From: an uncultured Gammaproteobacteria bacterium
GTDB lineage: Bacteria > Pseudomonadota > Gammaproteobacteria > Arenicellales > JAANXG01
Assembly (NCBI GenBank): GCA_947258495.1
Contig: CAMYIN010000014.1
Span: 1-58,536, forward strand
Length of the DNA: 58,536 nucleotides
Direction of reading: 5' to 3'
Part shown: piece by piece, positions 1 through 8,553 of the stretch
Numbering within the stretch: position 1 is the first letter of the stretch
Layout: each line of letters starts with the position of its first letter
Translations under genes and position numbers: made by a program
The notes under the pieces: generated by a model
Told to the model about the DNA's origin: nothing
Database searches by the model: none
What the model saw: only the letters and a program-made list of their open reading frames with translations

Positions 1-1
1 A

Positions 2-2620
2 GTGGACGTCGAAATTTCCAAACCCATGGATGCCCCCGGCTGGCGAGGACGAGCGACCCTGGAACCCTTCGAGTTGACGATAATGAACGCAGCCTGGCCG
101 CCGTGGCGCTTGGGGGGAACACTGGAGGGTGAAGGAGATCTCGGCCGGGCTAAAGTCTCCGGTTCCATCGACGGCAAGCATCCGGAGTGGGGCGCATTGT
201 CTTCCCGCATCGGACTGCAGTGGGCGGGGCGGGTGCTGCGCATCGACGGGGTCGAAATAACGCGCGTGGGTGCCGCCGCCGTGCTCAATGCGTCCGGAGA
301 GTTCGCGTTCCCGGCGGGTGCACCGATATCGTTCGAAGCACGAGGGAGCTGGCGAGACATTGCATATCCGTGGCAGGGACCGATCGAATGGGCGACGCCG
401 GAAGGCCGATTTGGCGTAAACGGCGACGTGGACTCGTTCACGTTGCACCTAGAAGGCGCAGTGGCGAATGTCGACGCAGCATCCGGTGAGCTGCGCCGTA
501 TCGCGGAGAACATCTCCATCGACGCGTCGGTCCAGGAGTTCCGCGGAAAACCGAGGTTGCGTGCTAAGGCTCGGATTCCCAATATGCGATTCATGGCCTA
601 TGCGGTGGACAAACTGCACGCCGATATAGACGTCGACGTTTCGGACACGCGCGCCTCGCAAGTCGACGTTTCCGCCGCGGGACTCCATATCGGCGAACAG
701 ACGATCCGCGAGTTGCGTATTCGAGGCGAAGGTCGCACCAGCGAACACTCCCTGGAGATAATCGGCCGCTATTCCGAATCCGACACGCACGTCGCCGTGA
801 CCGGCGGAATGCGGGGGACCGCCTGGGCCGGGTTTATCAACCGATTCGATGTGGGGAACCTGTTGGCGACGGATTGGGCGCTGGCATCCGGCGACGTCGG
901 ACTCGACATAGCGGCCGACCAGGTACGAACGGAGAATATTTGCTGGCTTGGATCCGGAGCTCGTGTGTGCGCAGCCGCATTCTGGAGCGCCGCGCATGGC
1001 TGGAAAGCCGATCTTGCGCTCCACGACCTCTCGGCGACCCACTTCGGCGAGCTTATAAGACCGGATATCGACTGGGGCGGTACCCTTAGCGGTGATGCAG
1101 CCATCGGCGCGAAGCCGAACGCGAATATATCGGCGTCGGCGAAATTCGGCTCGGGTCCGGGATCGTTATCGATCAGCGGCGTAGACGGTGCAATCACGAC
1201 TAAATACAACGACGTGTCCGTAACGGTGAATGTCGAGGAAAACCAACTGCGCGCGGATCTTCAGGGTGTGTTCGATGGTCAGGGAAGCCTGGCCGCTAAG
1301 GTCTCGATACAGAAAGTTCTCGACGGTGACGGACCGCGACCGATCCAGGCCGAGGCCAACGCGCAGCTTGCGTCTCTCGATCCGGTGCGGGCGTTGCTGC
1401 CGGATCTCGACATCGAGGGTGGGGAGCTGGATGTCCGCCTGATAATCGGCGGCGACACAACTCGACCAACCCTGCAGGCGCGGGCGCGCGTCACGGACGT
1501 CGCGTTCGCGATACCGCAAACCGGCGCCCGTCTCGAAGCGATCGATGTCAGCTTCGAAAGCGAGGACGAATCGAGGGTGAAGTTCACCGGCACCGCCCGC
1601 GCCGGTGCGGGAACGCTGAACGTTGCCGGCGGCTTGCAGTTCGTGGACACGCGCACATGGAGCACGGAGATTCGCATCGCCGGGGCGGATGCGCGGTTGG
1701 TAAATCTCCCGGAAGCGCGCGTCGCGGTCAGTCCGGATCTGAACCTGCGTGTACAGCCCGGGCGGTTGGATCTGACGGGTAGCATTGTATTGAACGAAGC
1801 TTTTTTGGCCCCGGATCTGGCCTCCGGCTCCCAGATCACGTTGTCGCCCGACGTCGTCATCGTGGAGCCGGATAGCGAGCCGACGACCTCGGTTTTGGCG
1901 ACTCATGCCAGGATACGGCTGGATCTGGGGGAACGAGCGAGTTTCGAGGGATTCGGAATGTCCGGCAAGCTGCACGGAAGTCTGGAGATCGTCCAGGAGC
2001 CATCCAGGATTACGCGGGTGATCGGCGAGGTCGAGATACGCGAGGGTGTGTACGCGCTTTACGGTCGAAGGCTGGAAGTCGATACCGGTCGTCTGAAGTT
2101 TGCCGGCGGCAGCATCGACAACCCGGGCATAGAAGCTCGCATGATAAGGAAGTCCGGTGACGTCGTCGTCACGGCATCCGTCAAGGGAACTCTGCAGCAA
2201 CCGGAGCTGGTGCTGGCATCGGAACCGGAGATGTCGGATGGCGACAAGCTTTCCTATTTGTTGTTGGGTCGAGCATCGAATCAGATCGGGAAGGGGGACG
2301 CCACCCTACTCTTGAATGCAGCCAGCACGCTCTTGCCGAAAGGCGGCGCGGCAGGCGTCACCGAGCGATTGAAGTCGGCATTCGGCCTGGAGACCTTGAC
2401 CGTCGAATCCGACCAGAATTCCAACGGTGATGCCGCTGAGACCTCGCTGGTTCTGGGCAAATACCTGACGCCGAAGCTGTACGTGTCCTATGCGGCCGGG
2501 CTGGCGAACAGCTTAAACGTTTTCCGAATGCGTTACGAGCTGTCCAAGCGATGGTTGCTGCAAACCGAATCGTCGACCCGGGACAGTGGTGGAGATATTC
2601 TGTTCAGCATCGAGCGCTGA
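2..2620 (+). CDS. tamB: Translocation and assembly module protein TamB, 3' part
   Basis: This is the C-terminal 872 residues of TamB (DUF490), the long inner-membrane-anchored periplasmic protein that works with the outer-membrane protein TamA in outer-membrane protein assembly and, from recent work on AsmA-like proteins, lipid transport. The frame is open from the first bases, so the N-terminus lies outside the window. The protein is built of repetitive beta-strand segments, and the last 300 residues carry the conserved TamB domain: a region with alternating hydrophobic strands (EVEIREGVYALYGRRL), then SYLLLGR and a beta-barrel-like end (LYVSYAAGL, VFRMRYEL). Family members are usually 1,200 residues or more, so a substantial part is missing. 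The stop at 2620 is 47 bp from the convergent globin gene. Confidence 0.9.
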   Translation: MDVEISKPMDAPGWRGRATLEPFELTIMNAAWPPWRLGGTLEGEGDLGRAKVSGSIDGKHPEWGALSSRIGLQWAGRVLRIDGVEITRVGAAAVLNASGEFAFPAGAPISFEARGSWRDIAYPWQGPIEWATPEGRFGVNGDVDSFTLHLEGAVANVDAASGELRRIAENISIDASVQEFRGKPRLRAKARIPNMRFMAYAVDKLHADIDVDVSDTRASQVDVSAAGLHIGEQTIRELRIRGEGRTSEHSLEIIGRYSESDTHVAVTGGMRGTAWAGFINRFDVGNLLATDWALASGDVGLDIAADQVRTENICWLGSGARVCAAAFWSAAHGWKADLALHDLSATHFGELIRPDIDWGGTLSGDAAIGAKPNANISASAKFGSGPGSLSISGVDGAITTKYNDVSVTVNVEENQLRADLQGVFDGQGSLAAKVSIQKVLDGDGPRPIQAEANAQLASLDPVRALLPDLDIEGGELDVRLIIGGDTTRPTLQARARVTDVAFAIPQTGARLEAIDVSFESEDESRVKFTGTARAGAGTLNVAGGLQFVDTRTWSTEIRIAGADARLVNLPEARVAVSPDLNLRVQPGRLDLTGSIVLNEAFLAPDLASGSQITLSPDVVIVEPDSEPTTSVLATHARIRLDLGERASFEGFGMSGKLHGSLEIVQEPSRITRVIGEVEIREGVYALYGRRLEVDTGRLKFAGGSIDNPGIEARMIRKSGDVVVTASVKGTLQQPELVLASEPEMSDGDKLSYLLLGRASNQIGKGDATLLLNAASTLLPKGGAAGVTERLKSAFGLETLTVESDQNSNGDAAETSLVLGKYLTPKLYVSYAAGLANSLNVFRMRYELSKRWLLQTESSTRDSGGDILFSIER

Positions 2621-2667
2621 TCGCGGGCTATGTTTGCCAACAGAGTAGCGGCCGATATTCGGGTTGC

Positions 2668-3090
2668 TCACGTCAATCTGTCACGAACGAATTTCATGTA
2701 TGTGATCCCCGGCGAAAGTACGAGTCGCCAGGCGAGCTCCACTTGATCGTCGAACAACGGATCAAACTCCCGCAACGCCTCCATCAACGATTCAACCCAA
2801 TCGTCGTACATCTCGTCGTCGATGGCGTGTTGCGGGCGGCTGTGAACGCGGGCTATGGATTCCATGTGGGGTCCCGTCTTGGCGGACTCGAAAAACTCCA
2901 GCATATAATGCAATGAATCGTGCAGCATCGTTTTTTGCGCGCTCATATTGGTGTTGGAAAACAGGTTGGCGATGGCATCAGACTTGGAAAGAAAGATTTC
3001 GTAGAATCGGCATATGAAATCGCAGTTATAACTGTCGTTTTTCAACGCTCTTGCGAAACTCGCGTTGAAGATATCAACATAATCCTGCAT
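2668..3090 (-). CDS. Single-domain globin
   Basis: 140 residues that fit the globin fold throughout. The N-terminal part (FYEIFLSKSDAIANLFSNTN) matches the A-to-CD region of bacterial globins, followed by helix E (KTMLHDSLHYMLEF). The segment around ARVHSRPQHAI supplies the likely proximal histidine, and the WVESLMEALREFDP stretch gives helix G. Such globins bind haem and serve in oxygen or nitric oxide handling or, when haem ligands are lost, as sensors; which applies here cannot be told. A short AAGG lies about 8 nt before the start. It stands alone, convergent with tamB and divergent from the small gene at 3202. Fold assignment is firm, function is open. Confidence 0.75.
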   Translation of the reverse strand: MQDYVDIFNASFARALKNDSYNCDFICRFYEIFLSKSDAIANLFSNTNMSAQKTMLHDSLHYMLEFFESAKTGPHMESIARVHSRPQHAIDDEMYDDWVESLMEALREFDPLFDDQVELAWRLVLSPGITYMKFVRDRLT

Positions 3091-3201
3091 CTGGAGGCCT
3101 TTGCAATGAGCGTGACAAACTCACCAAACTTGATTTCGCGCGAGTACATAAAGTAATGGTTTTAGCGACAATATTAAATAGCCGCACTGGAGATTTCGAC
3201 T

Positions 3202-3372
3202 ATGCATCGTAAACCACGGAGAATTCTCGCTCTATTCCTGATCATTTTCGGCGGATTTCTCATGTGGCTCGCGCCGGACGCGTCCGCGTTCGGACTAGCG
3301 CTGATGGTGCTCGGTATCGTCATCGAAGTCGTCGGCATCTACCTCGAACACAAGGAAGACGCCGATCCCTGA
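3202..3372 (+). CDS. Small two-helix membrane protein
   Basis: A 56-residue protein: a short basic N-terminus (MHRKPRR), a first hydrophobic helix (LALFLIIFGGFLMWLAP), a small turn and a second helix (FGLALMVLGIVIEVVGIYL), ending in a charged tail (EHKEDADP). This is the form of a conserved, uncharacterised small inner-membrane protein seen in many gammaproteobacteria. I recognise the pattern but know no function. The ATG at 3202 follows a weak purine stretch (TGGAGATTTCGACT). It lies between the divergent globin and the convergent thiol oxidoreductase. Confidence 0.65.
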   Translation: MHRKPRRILALFLIIFGGFLMWLAPDASAFGLALMVLGIVIEVVGIYLEHKEDADP

Positions 3373-3462
3373 GCTCGGCGCTGTGGGATTTCCCCGGTGT
3401 TTTCCGGGTCCACGACGCCATATCCGGGCTCTACCGCGTGTCGCTACCTGCTGCGGGTCGGA

Positions 3463-4281
3463 TTACCCCTTTTCCTCCTTCGAGGGCGGCGCTTGTTCGC
3501 CGGCGTCGGTGGCAAGCAATTCATCGAGTATCTTCTGAAAAATGGCGTAGGGTTGCGCCCCCCGAACTATTTTTTTCGCCTTCACCGAGCCATCGGTGGC
3601 GGTGAGGCCGATCGCGAAACTGGGGGTTCCGCGGATGCCCAACTTGCCGCCTTCCGCCTTGCTCGCGTCGATGCGCTCTGCGTATTTACCGCTGCTCAGG
3701 CAATCTTCGAACGCCGCCAGATCTTGCAGACCGGCGGTCTTCGCGTGGCCGGGCAGGCGTTCCAGATGCAACGCTTTCTGATTGGCGAACAGCTGCGCAT
3801 GCATCTGCCAGTATTTTCCCTGTTCACCGGCGCAGTGCGCCGCTTCGTGTGCCTTGGCCGCCTGTTTGTGAAAGTCCAGGGGGAAATCCCGCAGCACATA
3901 GCGCAATTTGCCGGAATCGACGTAATTTTTTTCCAACTGCGGCAACACGGATCTGGTGTGCCGTGCGCAGAAAGGGCATTGATAATCGGAAAACTCGATC
4001 AATGTCAGCTTGGCATCCGCCAGACCCTTGTAGGGATCCGCTCCCACTTGCAGTGTGGTGTTGACGTCTCGAACCGGACTGCGTCGTCGCTGCTGCGATT
4101 GCAGGAGATTCTTGATGCTCTCCACGTCCTTGCGGATGGCGCGCTGCCCGGCCTTCAAGGACTCGACGTCATTTCGCAGGGTCTCCAACTCGTCCGCGGG
4201 CTCCGCCGCTTGAATCGGAGATAAACAGGTATAGGCAATCGTCAACAGGCACGATATCACGCCTCTTCCGGCTAGTTTCAT
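3463..4281 (-). CDS. DsbA-family periplasmic thiol:disulfide oxidoreductase
   Basis: 272 residues. A signal peptide (residues 1-26, ending IQAAEP) is followed by a short coiled coil (about 30-62), as in DsbA/ScsC-like or Com1-like proteins that trimerise through an N-terminal helix, and then a thioredoxin fold. The redox centre is C102-P-F-C105 after SDYQ, and the cis-proline loop is GTP near residue 226. Proteins of this group oxidise or isomerise disulfides in exported proteins. Its neighbour is a type IV pilin, whose C-terminal domain holds a cysteine pair and so could be a substrate, but this is only inference from position. The genes are co-oriented with a 176-bp gap, so an operon is not shown. 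Confidence 0.85.
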   Translation of the reverse strand: MKLAGRGVISCLLTIAYTCLSPIQAAEPADELETLRNDVESLKAGQRAIRKDVESIKNLLQSQQRRRSPVRDVNTTLQVGADPYKGLADAKLTLIEFSDYQCPFCARHTRSVLPQLEKNYVDSGKLRYVLRDFPLDFHKQAAKAHEAAHCAGEQGKYWQMHAQLFANQKALHLERLPGHAKTAGLQDLAAFEDCLSSGKYAERIDASKAEGGKLGIRGTPSFAIGLTATDGSVKAKKIVRGAQPYAIFQKILDELLATDAGEQAPPSKEEKG

Positions 4282-4457
4282 GATCGTTTTCCTCTATATC
4301 GTTTCGCATGCACCGGAATACCGGTGATATTGAACGCCATTATTCCACAAATACCGGATAAAAACTGTAGGGAATGACGACCGAAGTCGAGGACTCAATA
4401 TTTGTCAAAAGGATTCGCGCCGCGTGAATCGGACCGTCGCCAGCGACGGCACCGGCG

Positions 4458-4880
4458 CTAGCGGCACTTGGGCGGGAGGTAACGGCTCTGGACGTCGGCG
4501 CTCGAACACGTCCAATAAATACCTCCCGGGCCGCTCGTCGGCACGAGGCTCAGGGACTTGTTGTGGATCGCCGGCTCTTCGGAGGAAAACGCCACCGTTA
4601 TCGTACCCCCGTTTCCTACAGATACGCTGCGCACGTAGTCTCCGGCAATCGTTTCGGCGGGAGCGGCGCCGGCCTCGGTGTTGTTGTTCGGCAGATCGCC
4701 GGTCGTGTTCCAGGTCTCCACCACCGCAAGCTTCGTCGAGGTAAGAAGAGTCAGGCCTTCTGAGACCTTGGCGCGCACCGCGTAGTCTTTGTAGACGGGG
4801 ACCGCAACCGACGTGAGGATGCCGATTACGCCGACAACGACCATTAATTCGATCAGTGTGAAACCCCGCTGTTGCACCAT
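4458..4880 (-). CDS. pilA: Type IV pilin (major pilin, PilA/PilE type)
   Basis: 140 residues with the class III signal of type IVa pilins: a short basic leader (MVQQRG), cleavage between G6 and F7, and the hydrophobic alpha1 helix [22 protein letters not shown], with the invariant Glu five residues after cleavage. The C-terminal half is a small globular domain closing with two cysteines (WTC and PPKC), the usual D-region disulfide. It would be polymerised into pili for twitching, adhesion or DNA uptake after processing by PilD. The gene stands alone and has a sigma-54 promoter about 135 bp upstream, as expected for pilA controlled by PilS-PilR. The name pilA rather than pilE is a choice of convention. 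Confidence 0.92.
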   Translation of the reverse strand: MVQQRGFTLIELMVVVGVIGILTSVAVPVYKDYAVRAKVSEGLTLLTSTKLAVVETWNTTGDLPNNNTEAGAAPAETIAGDYVRSVSVGNGGTITVAFSSEEPAIHNKSLSLVPTSGPGGIYWTCSSADVQSRYLPPKCR

Positions 4881-5268
4881 AATTTACCCCCGGTCGTACG
4901 ATTCGTCCCCACGGTGCCCGACAGATTCTAATGCGCCTTTTTCGGGCAGCGGGTGGACGAAACCCCCTATTTACCTAGCATAGGCGGTATCGACACCTAC
5001 GCAAGCCTTTATCAAGCAGTAACCGTGCCAGCTTCGATGGCCGACGACGCGGCTTGAGAAGATTCTCCTACAGTTCAGACCCTTAGAGCGAAAAGCCGCG
5101 GGCGACGCAAGCGGCGCCGTGCTGTGGGAATCGCCTTTCGCTGACAAGTATTGTCACCCGGCCTGACGCTCCCGCTAGCGCGCTCCGGTCTTGCGCGGGG
5201 CTCCGCCGCGACGCGGCCGGCGCGAGTGCGGCGCACGGCGTGGACGTCGGGGCTTCGGGCGCACGCCG
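4881..5268. other. Intergenic region between pilin and btuB
   Basis: 388 bp between the pilin start and the end of btuB. It holds the pilin leader and the sigma-54 promoter. The part nearest btuB (5090-5268) is very GC-rich; short reading frames there have no recognisable protein character. No clear btuB terminator was found. Confidence 0.5.
5016..5030 (-). promoter_or_regulatory. Sigma-54 promoter of the pilin gene
   Basis: On the minus strand the sequence reads TGGCACGGTTACTGC, matching the sigma-54 consensus TGGCACG-N4-TTGC with a single mismatch and the exact GG-N10-GC spacing. Transcription would start near 5004 and give a leader of about 120 nt before the pilin ATG at 4880. pilA genes of many proteobacteria are driven by sigma-54 with PilR as activator, which supports the call. 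Confidence 0.75.
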
Positions 5269-7089
5269 TCACCCACCTTTGCGATACTGCACGGTTACGA
5301 AAAGGTTGCGGTCCGCCGAGTTGAACGTGTCCGCGGTCTGATATTGTTTATCGAACAGATTGCCGAGTCGGGCGCGTATCGACAAACGGCGGCCAAGGCT
5401 GTACTCGGCGGTAAGATCGAAGATCCCGTAGCCCGCCAGGCGGATGCTGTTCTCCGCGTCTTCGTAGCGGTCACCCTGGGCCAACAGGCGGCCGCCGACC
5501 GTCCAGCGCCCGATGTCCCTGTAGCCTTCGATATTGAGGCTCTTCTCGACCCTTCGGCGCAGGCGCTTGCCCGTGAGCCGGTTCTCCGGGTCGAGGAACG
5601 ATGCCGCCGCAGCCAACTGCCAACCTACGATTTCCGTGGAAAGCTCAAACTCCAGGCCTTTGACGCGCGCCCGCTCGACGTTGTCGGGAAAGAAGCTGCC
5701 GGAATCGGGGTCGAACACGGTGGCGATGAGGTCATCGATGTTGGTGTGATAGATATGCGCGCCCCATTCACCCCATTTCTGTACACCTTCCATGCCGATC
5801 TCGTAGGACTCGGACGTCTCCGGGTCGAGCCTGGGGTTGCCGAAGTCGGGGAAGTACAATTCGTTGAACGAAGGCGCCTTGAACGCGGTTCCGTAGGAGG
5901 CGTAAAAGCGTATTCCGCTCATACCCTGAAAGCTCCAGCCGAGACCGCCCGTGGTCTCGGATGCGAACGTCTGGTTGTCGTCGTAACGAATAGAAGCCAA
6001 CACCCGGTGAGCGCCGAGCGCAGAGAGATATTGGGCAAACATGCCCAGGTTTTCACGGGAAGTCTCGGCGAAAACCGCGTCACTGGTTACTTGCTCGTCG
6101 CGAAAGTCCGCACCCAGAGTGAACAAACCGTTGCGCCCGACCTTGAGATCGTTCTGCGTCGTAAGTTCCTGCCGCTTTGTGTCGAAACGCGAGGCGAGGG
6201 TGCCGTTGGGCGCGAAATTCTCCGATTCATCCCGGCTTTCTCCCGCACGCAGATGAAGCTTCCATGCCGGAGTCAGCGTGAAGCCGATCGCCGCACCGAC
6301 GACCTGCTGGGTGAAATCGGTCTCATCCTGGAAGTTTCCGTCGAACTCGGTGGTGCCGCTCGCCCGCCAAAGGAACGCATCCGCGGCGACTCCGGTTGCC
6401 AAGCGGTGGCCGATACGGGCATGAACGGATGCGTTTTTATAACCGTCGTCGTCCGGTTGATCGACGCCGAACGGACCCGCCACCGGTTGGCGCGCATCGA
6501 ACCCCGCGGTGGTGAAATACGAGGCGTCGAGGTGGTAGTCGGTGCGATGCGCAACTCCGCCGGTTCCGCCGCCTACGGAATAGGTCTCGAAGGTGCCGCC
6601 GCCGGCGCCCGCATAGGCCCGCGAACCGGTCGATCCTCTTCGGGTAAATATCTGTATGACTCCGCCGATGGCCTCCGAGCCCCACTGGCTTGCCCTGGGC
6701 CCGCGGATGACCTCGATGCGCTCGATCTGCTCCATGGGCAACAGTTCGAAGGACGTCAGGCCCGCGGAGGCGGAGCCGATGCGTATCCCGTTCACCAACA
6801 CCAGCACGTGATCCGATTCCGTACCGCGGAGAAAAACACCGGTGGATTTTCCGGGACCGCCGCTCTCGGTGAGATCGACGCCGTTGAGGGTCTTGAGGGC
6901 TTCCGGAAGATGTTTTATCTGCAGGCGCTCTATGTCCTCGCGCGTCAGGACGGCGGACGCTGCGGGGATCTCGCTGACCGACAGGGGGGTCCGGGTTGCG
7001 GTGACGACTATCTCCGGAAGCTCCATCGCGGCGACCGAAAAAGCGGGCAAAGCGAGCAGCGCCGCAAACGGGTTACAACGTGGTGTCAT
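5269..7089 (-). CDS. btuB: TonB-dependent cobalamin receptor BtuB
   Basis: 606 residues, close to the usual length of BtuB. A signal peptide (about 1-21) precedes a TonB box region (EIVVTATRTPLSVSEIPA), the plug domain with the conserved DGVDL..., GPGKSTGVFLRG, DHVLVLVNGIRI and IERIEVIRGPRASQWGSEAIGGVI blocks, and a 22-strand barrel ending in the typical C-terminal aromatic strand (FVTVQYRKGG). It would bring vitamin B12 or a related corrinoid across the outer membrane, powered by TonB-ExbBD, for which a gene set lies at 24-27 kb. The substrate is supported by the cobalamin riboswitch just upstream. The start ATG has a good GAGGAG site 7 nt before it. Confidence 0.93.
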   Translation of the reverse strand: MTPRCNPFAALLALPAFSVAAMELPEIVVTATRTPLSVSEIPAASAVLTREDIERLQIKHLPEALKTLNGVDLTESGGPGKSTGVFLRGTESDHVLVLVNGIRIGSASAGLTSFELLPMEQIERIEVIRGPRASQWGSEAIGGVIQIFTRRGSTGSRAYAGAGGGTFETYSVGGGTGGVAHRTDYHLDASYFTTAGFDARQPVAGPFGVDQPDDDGYKNASVHARIGHRLATGVAADAFLWRASGTTEFDGNFQDETDFTQQVVGAAIGFTLTPAWKLHLRAGESRDESENFAPNGTLASRFDTKRQELTTQNDLKVGRNGLFTLGADFRDEQVTSDAVFAETSRENLGMFAQYLSALGAHRVLASIRYDDNQTFASETTGGLGWSFQGMSGIRFYASYGTAFKAPSFNELYFPDFGNPRLDPETSESYEIGMEGVQKWGEWGAHIYHTNIDDLIATVFDPDSGSFFPDNVERARVKGLEFELSTEIVGWQLAAAASFLDPENRLTGKRLRRRVEKSLNIEGYRDIGRWTVGGRLLAQGDRYEDAENSIRLAGYGIFDLTAEYSLGRRLSIRARLGNLFDKQYQTADTFNSADRNLFVTVQYRKGG

Positions 7090-7175
7090 GCATCATCTCC
7101 TCAATCTCTGTGCGCGCCCGCACCGAAGCGTGATTGCCGAGGAGATCCTGGTGAGGTAAACCCAGCGCCATGAGA

Positions 7176-7385
7176 ACACCCCAGGCCGGTCTCCGGGCTC
7201 GTGACGCATTGACTTATCGGGCGGTCGCCTTCCCATCCCGATCCCGAGTCGAGAACGGCATTCGAGATCGCTGGGACAGTGGCGTGAAAGACCGCCGCTT
7301 GTCGTCACCTACCGTTGCGGGGGCAGCGTCGGATTCTGACCGACTTCCCGTTTCACCCTGTGTGCTGCACAAGAGCACCTGAAGT
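7176..7385 (-). ncRNA. Cobalamin (AdoCbl) riboswitch
   Basis: Read on the minus strand, the btuB leader has the hallmark blocks of the cobalamin riboswitch in order: GGTGAAACGGGAAGTCGGT, GCTGCCCCCGCAACGGTAG, then GGGAAGGCG, and at 7183-7199 the B12 box AGCCCGGAGACCGGCCT. The aptamer ends about 90 nt before the btuB start, leaving room for an expression platform that hides the GAGGAG ribosome site when cobalamin is bound. This would shut off uptake when B12 is plentiful. The exact 5' edge is uncertain by about 20 nt. Confidence 0.95.
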
Positions 7386-7539
7386 GGGACTCGAACCTAA
7401 AGCGTAACGCGCCCACTGTCAACTGCGATGCAGCGGTCGATACGGAACTTCTGCGCGCTTGTGGGCGCGAAAAAGGGACACCGGAAGCACCCGCGGCGAC
7501 CGAGTACACGCGCTGCGCGGGATCGGTTCACGGATTCGA

Positions 7540-8553
7540 TCAGGTCGCCGGCCGGTCCCGTAACGCCTGCAGTTCGTCGTATAGACCCTGCGGGATGGTG
7601 ATGGACGCGGCGTTTGCGCGGGCGTGCAGACGCCCGCTGCCCGGTAACCGCGTCCCGGGCTGCTGGAGTATTGCATCGATCAGCACCTGCAACCGGACGA
7701 GGGCGGTGCCGGAGGACAACAGATCGCCGTGCAGGGCAAACAACAGCTGTCCAACTCCGGGGGGCGGGCCTTCCGCATCGAAGAACGACGACGCCTCGAA
7801 GCCGAAATTGGCGCCGGTCAAGGCGGCGGCCAGAACTTCCACCATCATCACCAGGGCGGCGCCCTTTGCATCGCCCATCGGCAACATGGTACCCGAGAGG
7901 GCGGCTTGCGGGTCCGTCGTCGGCCGACCCTCCGCGTCCAGGGCCCAGTCGGGCTCTATGGCCTGGCCGCGCTTGGCGGCGACCATGATCTTGCCCCGTG
8001 CCACCTTGCTCAGACTCAAATCGATGACCAAGGGCTCTGCATGGCGGCGCGGTGCTGCGAAGGCGATGGGGTTGGTGCCGAACAAGCCGGCGTGTCCACC
8101 CCAGGGCGCAATGGCCTTGGGACTGTTTCCGAAAATCAAGCCCACGCGGCCGCGCTTCGCGAGCTGTTCGACGTGGTAGCCGGCCTGGCCGAAGTGGTGC
8201 GAGCGATACACCGCCGCGACCGCGACGCCGGTGTCGTCGAGACGCGCATCCAGTTCGGCGACGGCGCGGGCCAGGGCGGGAAAAGCGAAGCCGTGTGCCG
8301 CGTCTACGCGCACCGCTGCGGCGGCGACGGATTCAACCACCGGGACCGCGTAACCGTCGACCTTGCCCGAAGCGGCCTGCGCGGCGTAGCTGGGCAGGCG
8401 CGACAGGCCGTGTCCCGATTGGCTGTCGATCTCGGCGGCGACCAGGGCATCGCTCACGCATTCCGCGTTCTCCAGGCTGGTGCCATGGCGTTGCAGGATC
8501 TCGACGCCCAGCGCCCTGCACGCGCTCGGGGTCAGTTCCACGCCGTCGCTCAT
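7540..8553 (-). CDS. comC: NAD(P)-dependent 2-hydroxyacid dehydrogenase, ComC/Ldh2 family (probable (R)-sulfolactate dehydrogenase)
   Basis: 337 residues of the malate/L-lactate dehydrogenase (Ldh_2) family, which does not use a Rossmann fold. Family marks are SQSGHGLSRLPSY near residue 45, YRSHHFGQAGYHVEQLA with the catalytic His, IFGNSPKAIAPWGG, LFGTNPIAFAAPR and the IDLSLSKVARGKI block. In sulfolactate degraders such as Chromohalobacter salexigens, ComC oxidises or forms (R)-sulfolactate with sulfopyruvate and pairs with SlcC to racemise the substrate. That role is inferred from the suyAB genes in the same operon; the sequence alone fits several 2-hydroxyacids. ATG at 8553 overlaps the stop of the upstream dehydrogenase by 4 bp (ATGA), showing translational coupling. 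A longer in-frame extension upstream is only a shadow of that gene. Confidence 0.75.
   Translation of the reverse strand: MSDGVELTPSACRALGVEILQRHGTSLENAECVSDALVAAEIDSQSGHGLSRLPSYAAQAASGKVDGYAVPVVESVAAAAVRVDAAHGFAFPALARAVAELDARLDDTGVAVAAVYRSHHFGQAGYHVEQLAKRGRVGLIFGNSPKAIAPWGGHAGLFGTNPIAFAAPRRHAEPLVIDLSLSKVARGKIMVAAKRGQAIEPDWALDAEGRPTTDPQAALSGTMLPMGDAKGAALVMMVEVLAAALTGANFGFEASSFFDAEGPPPGVGQLLFALHGDLLSSGTALVRLQVLIDAILQQPGTRLPGSGRLHARANAASITIPQGLYDELQALRDRPAT

Noticed and set aside
5191-7173. 660-codon open frame on the plus strand across btuB
   Set aside because: It lies wholly antisense to btuB, whose plug and barrel motifs are clear; the plus-strand translation has no recognisable domain and no ribosome site.
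7380-7405. tRNA-like T-arm sequence GGTTCGAGTCCCAC on the minus strand
   Set aside because: No acceptor, D or anticodon arm can be built around it; it is the 5' flank of the cobalamin riboswitch.
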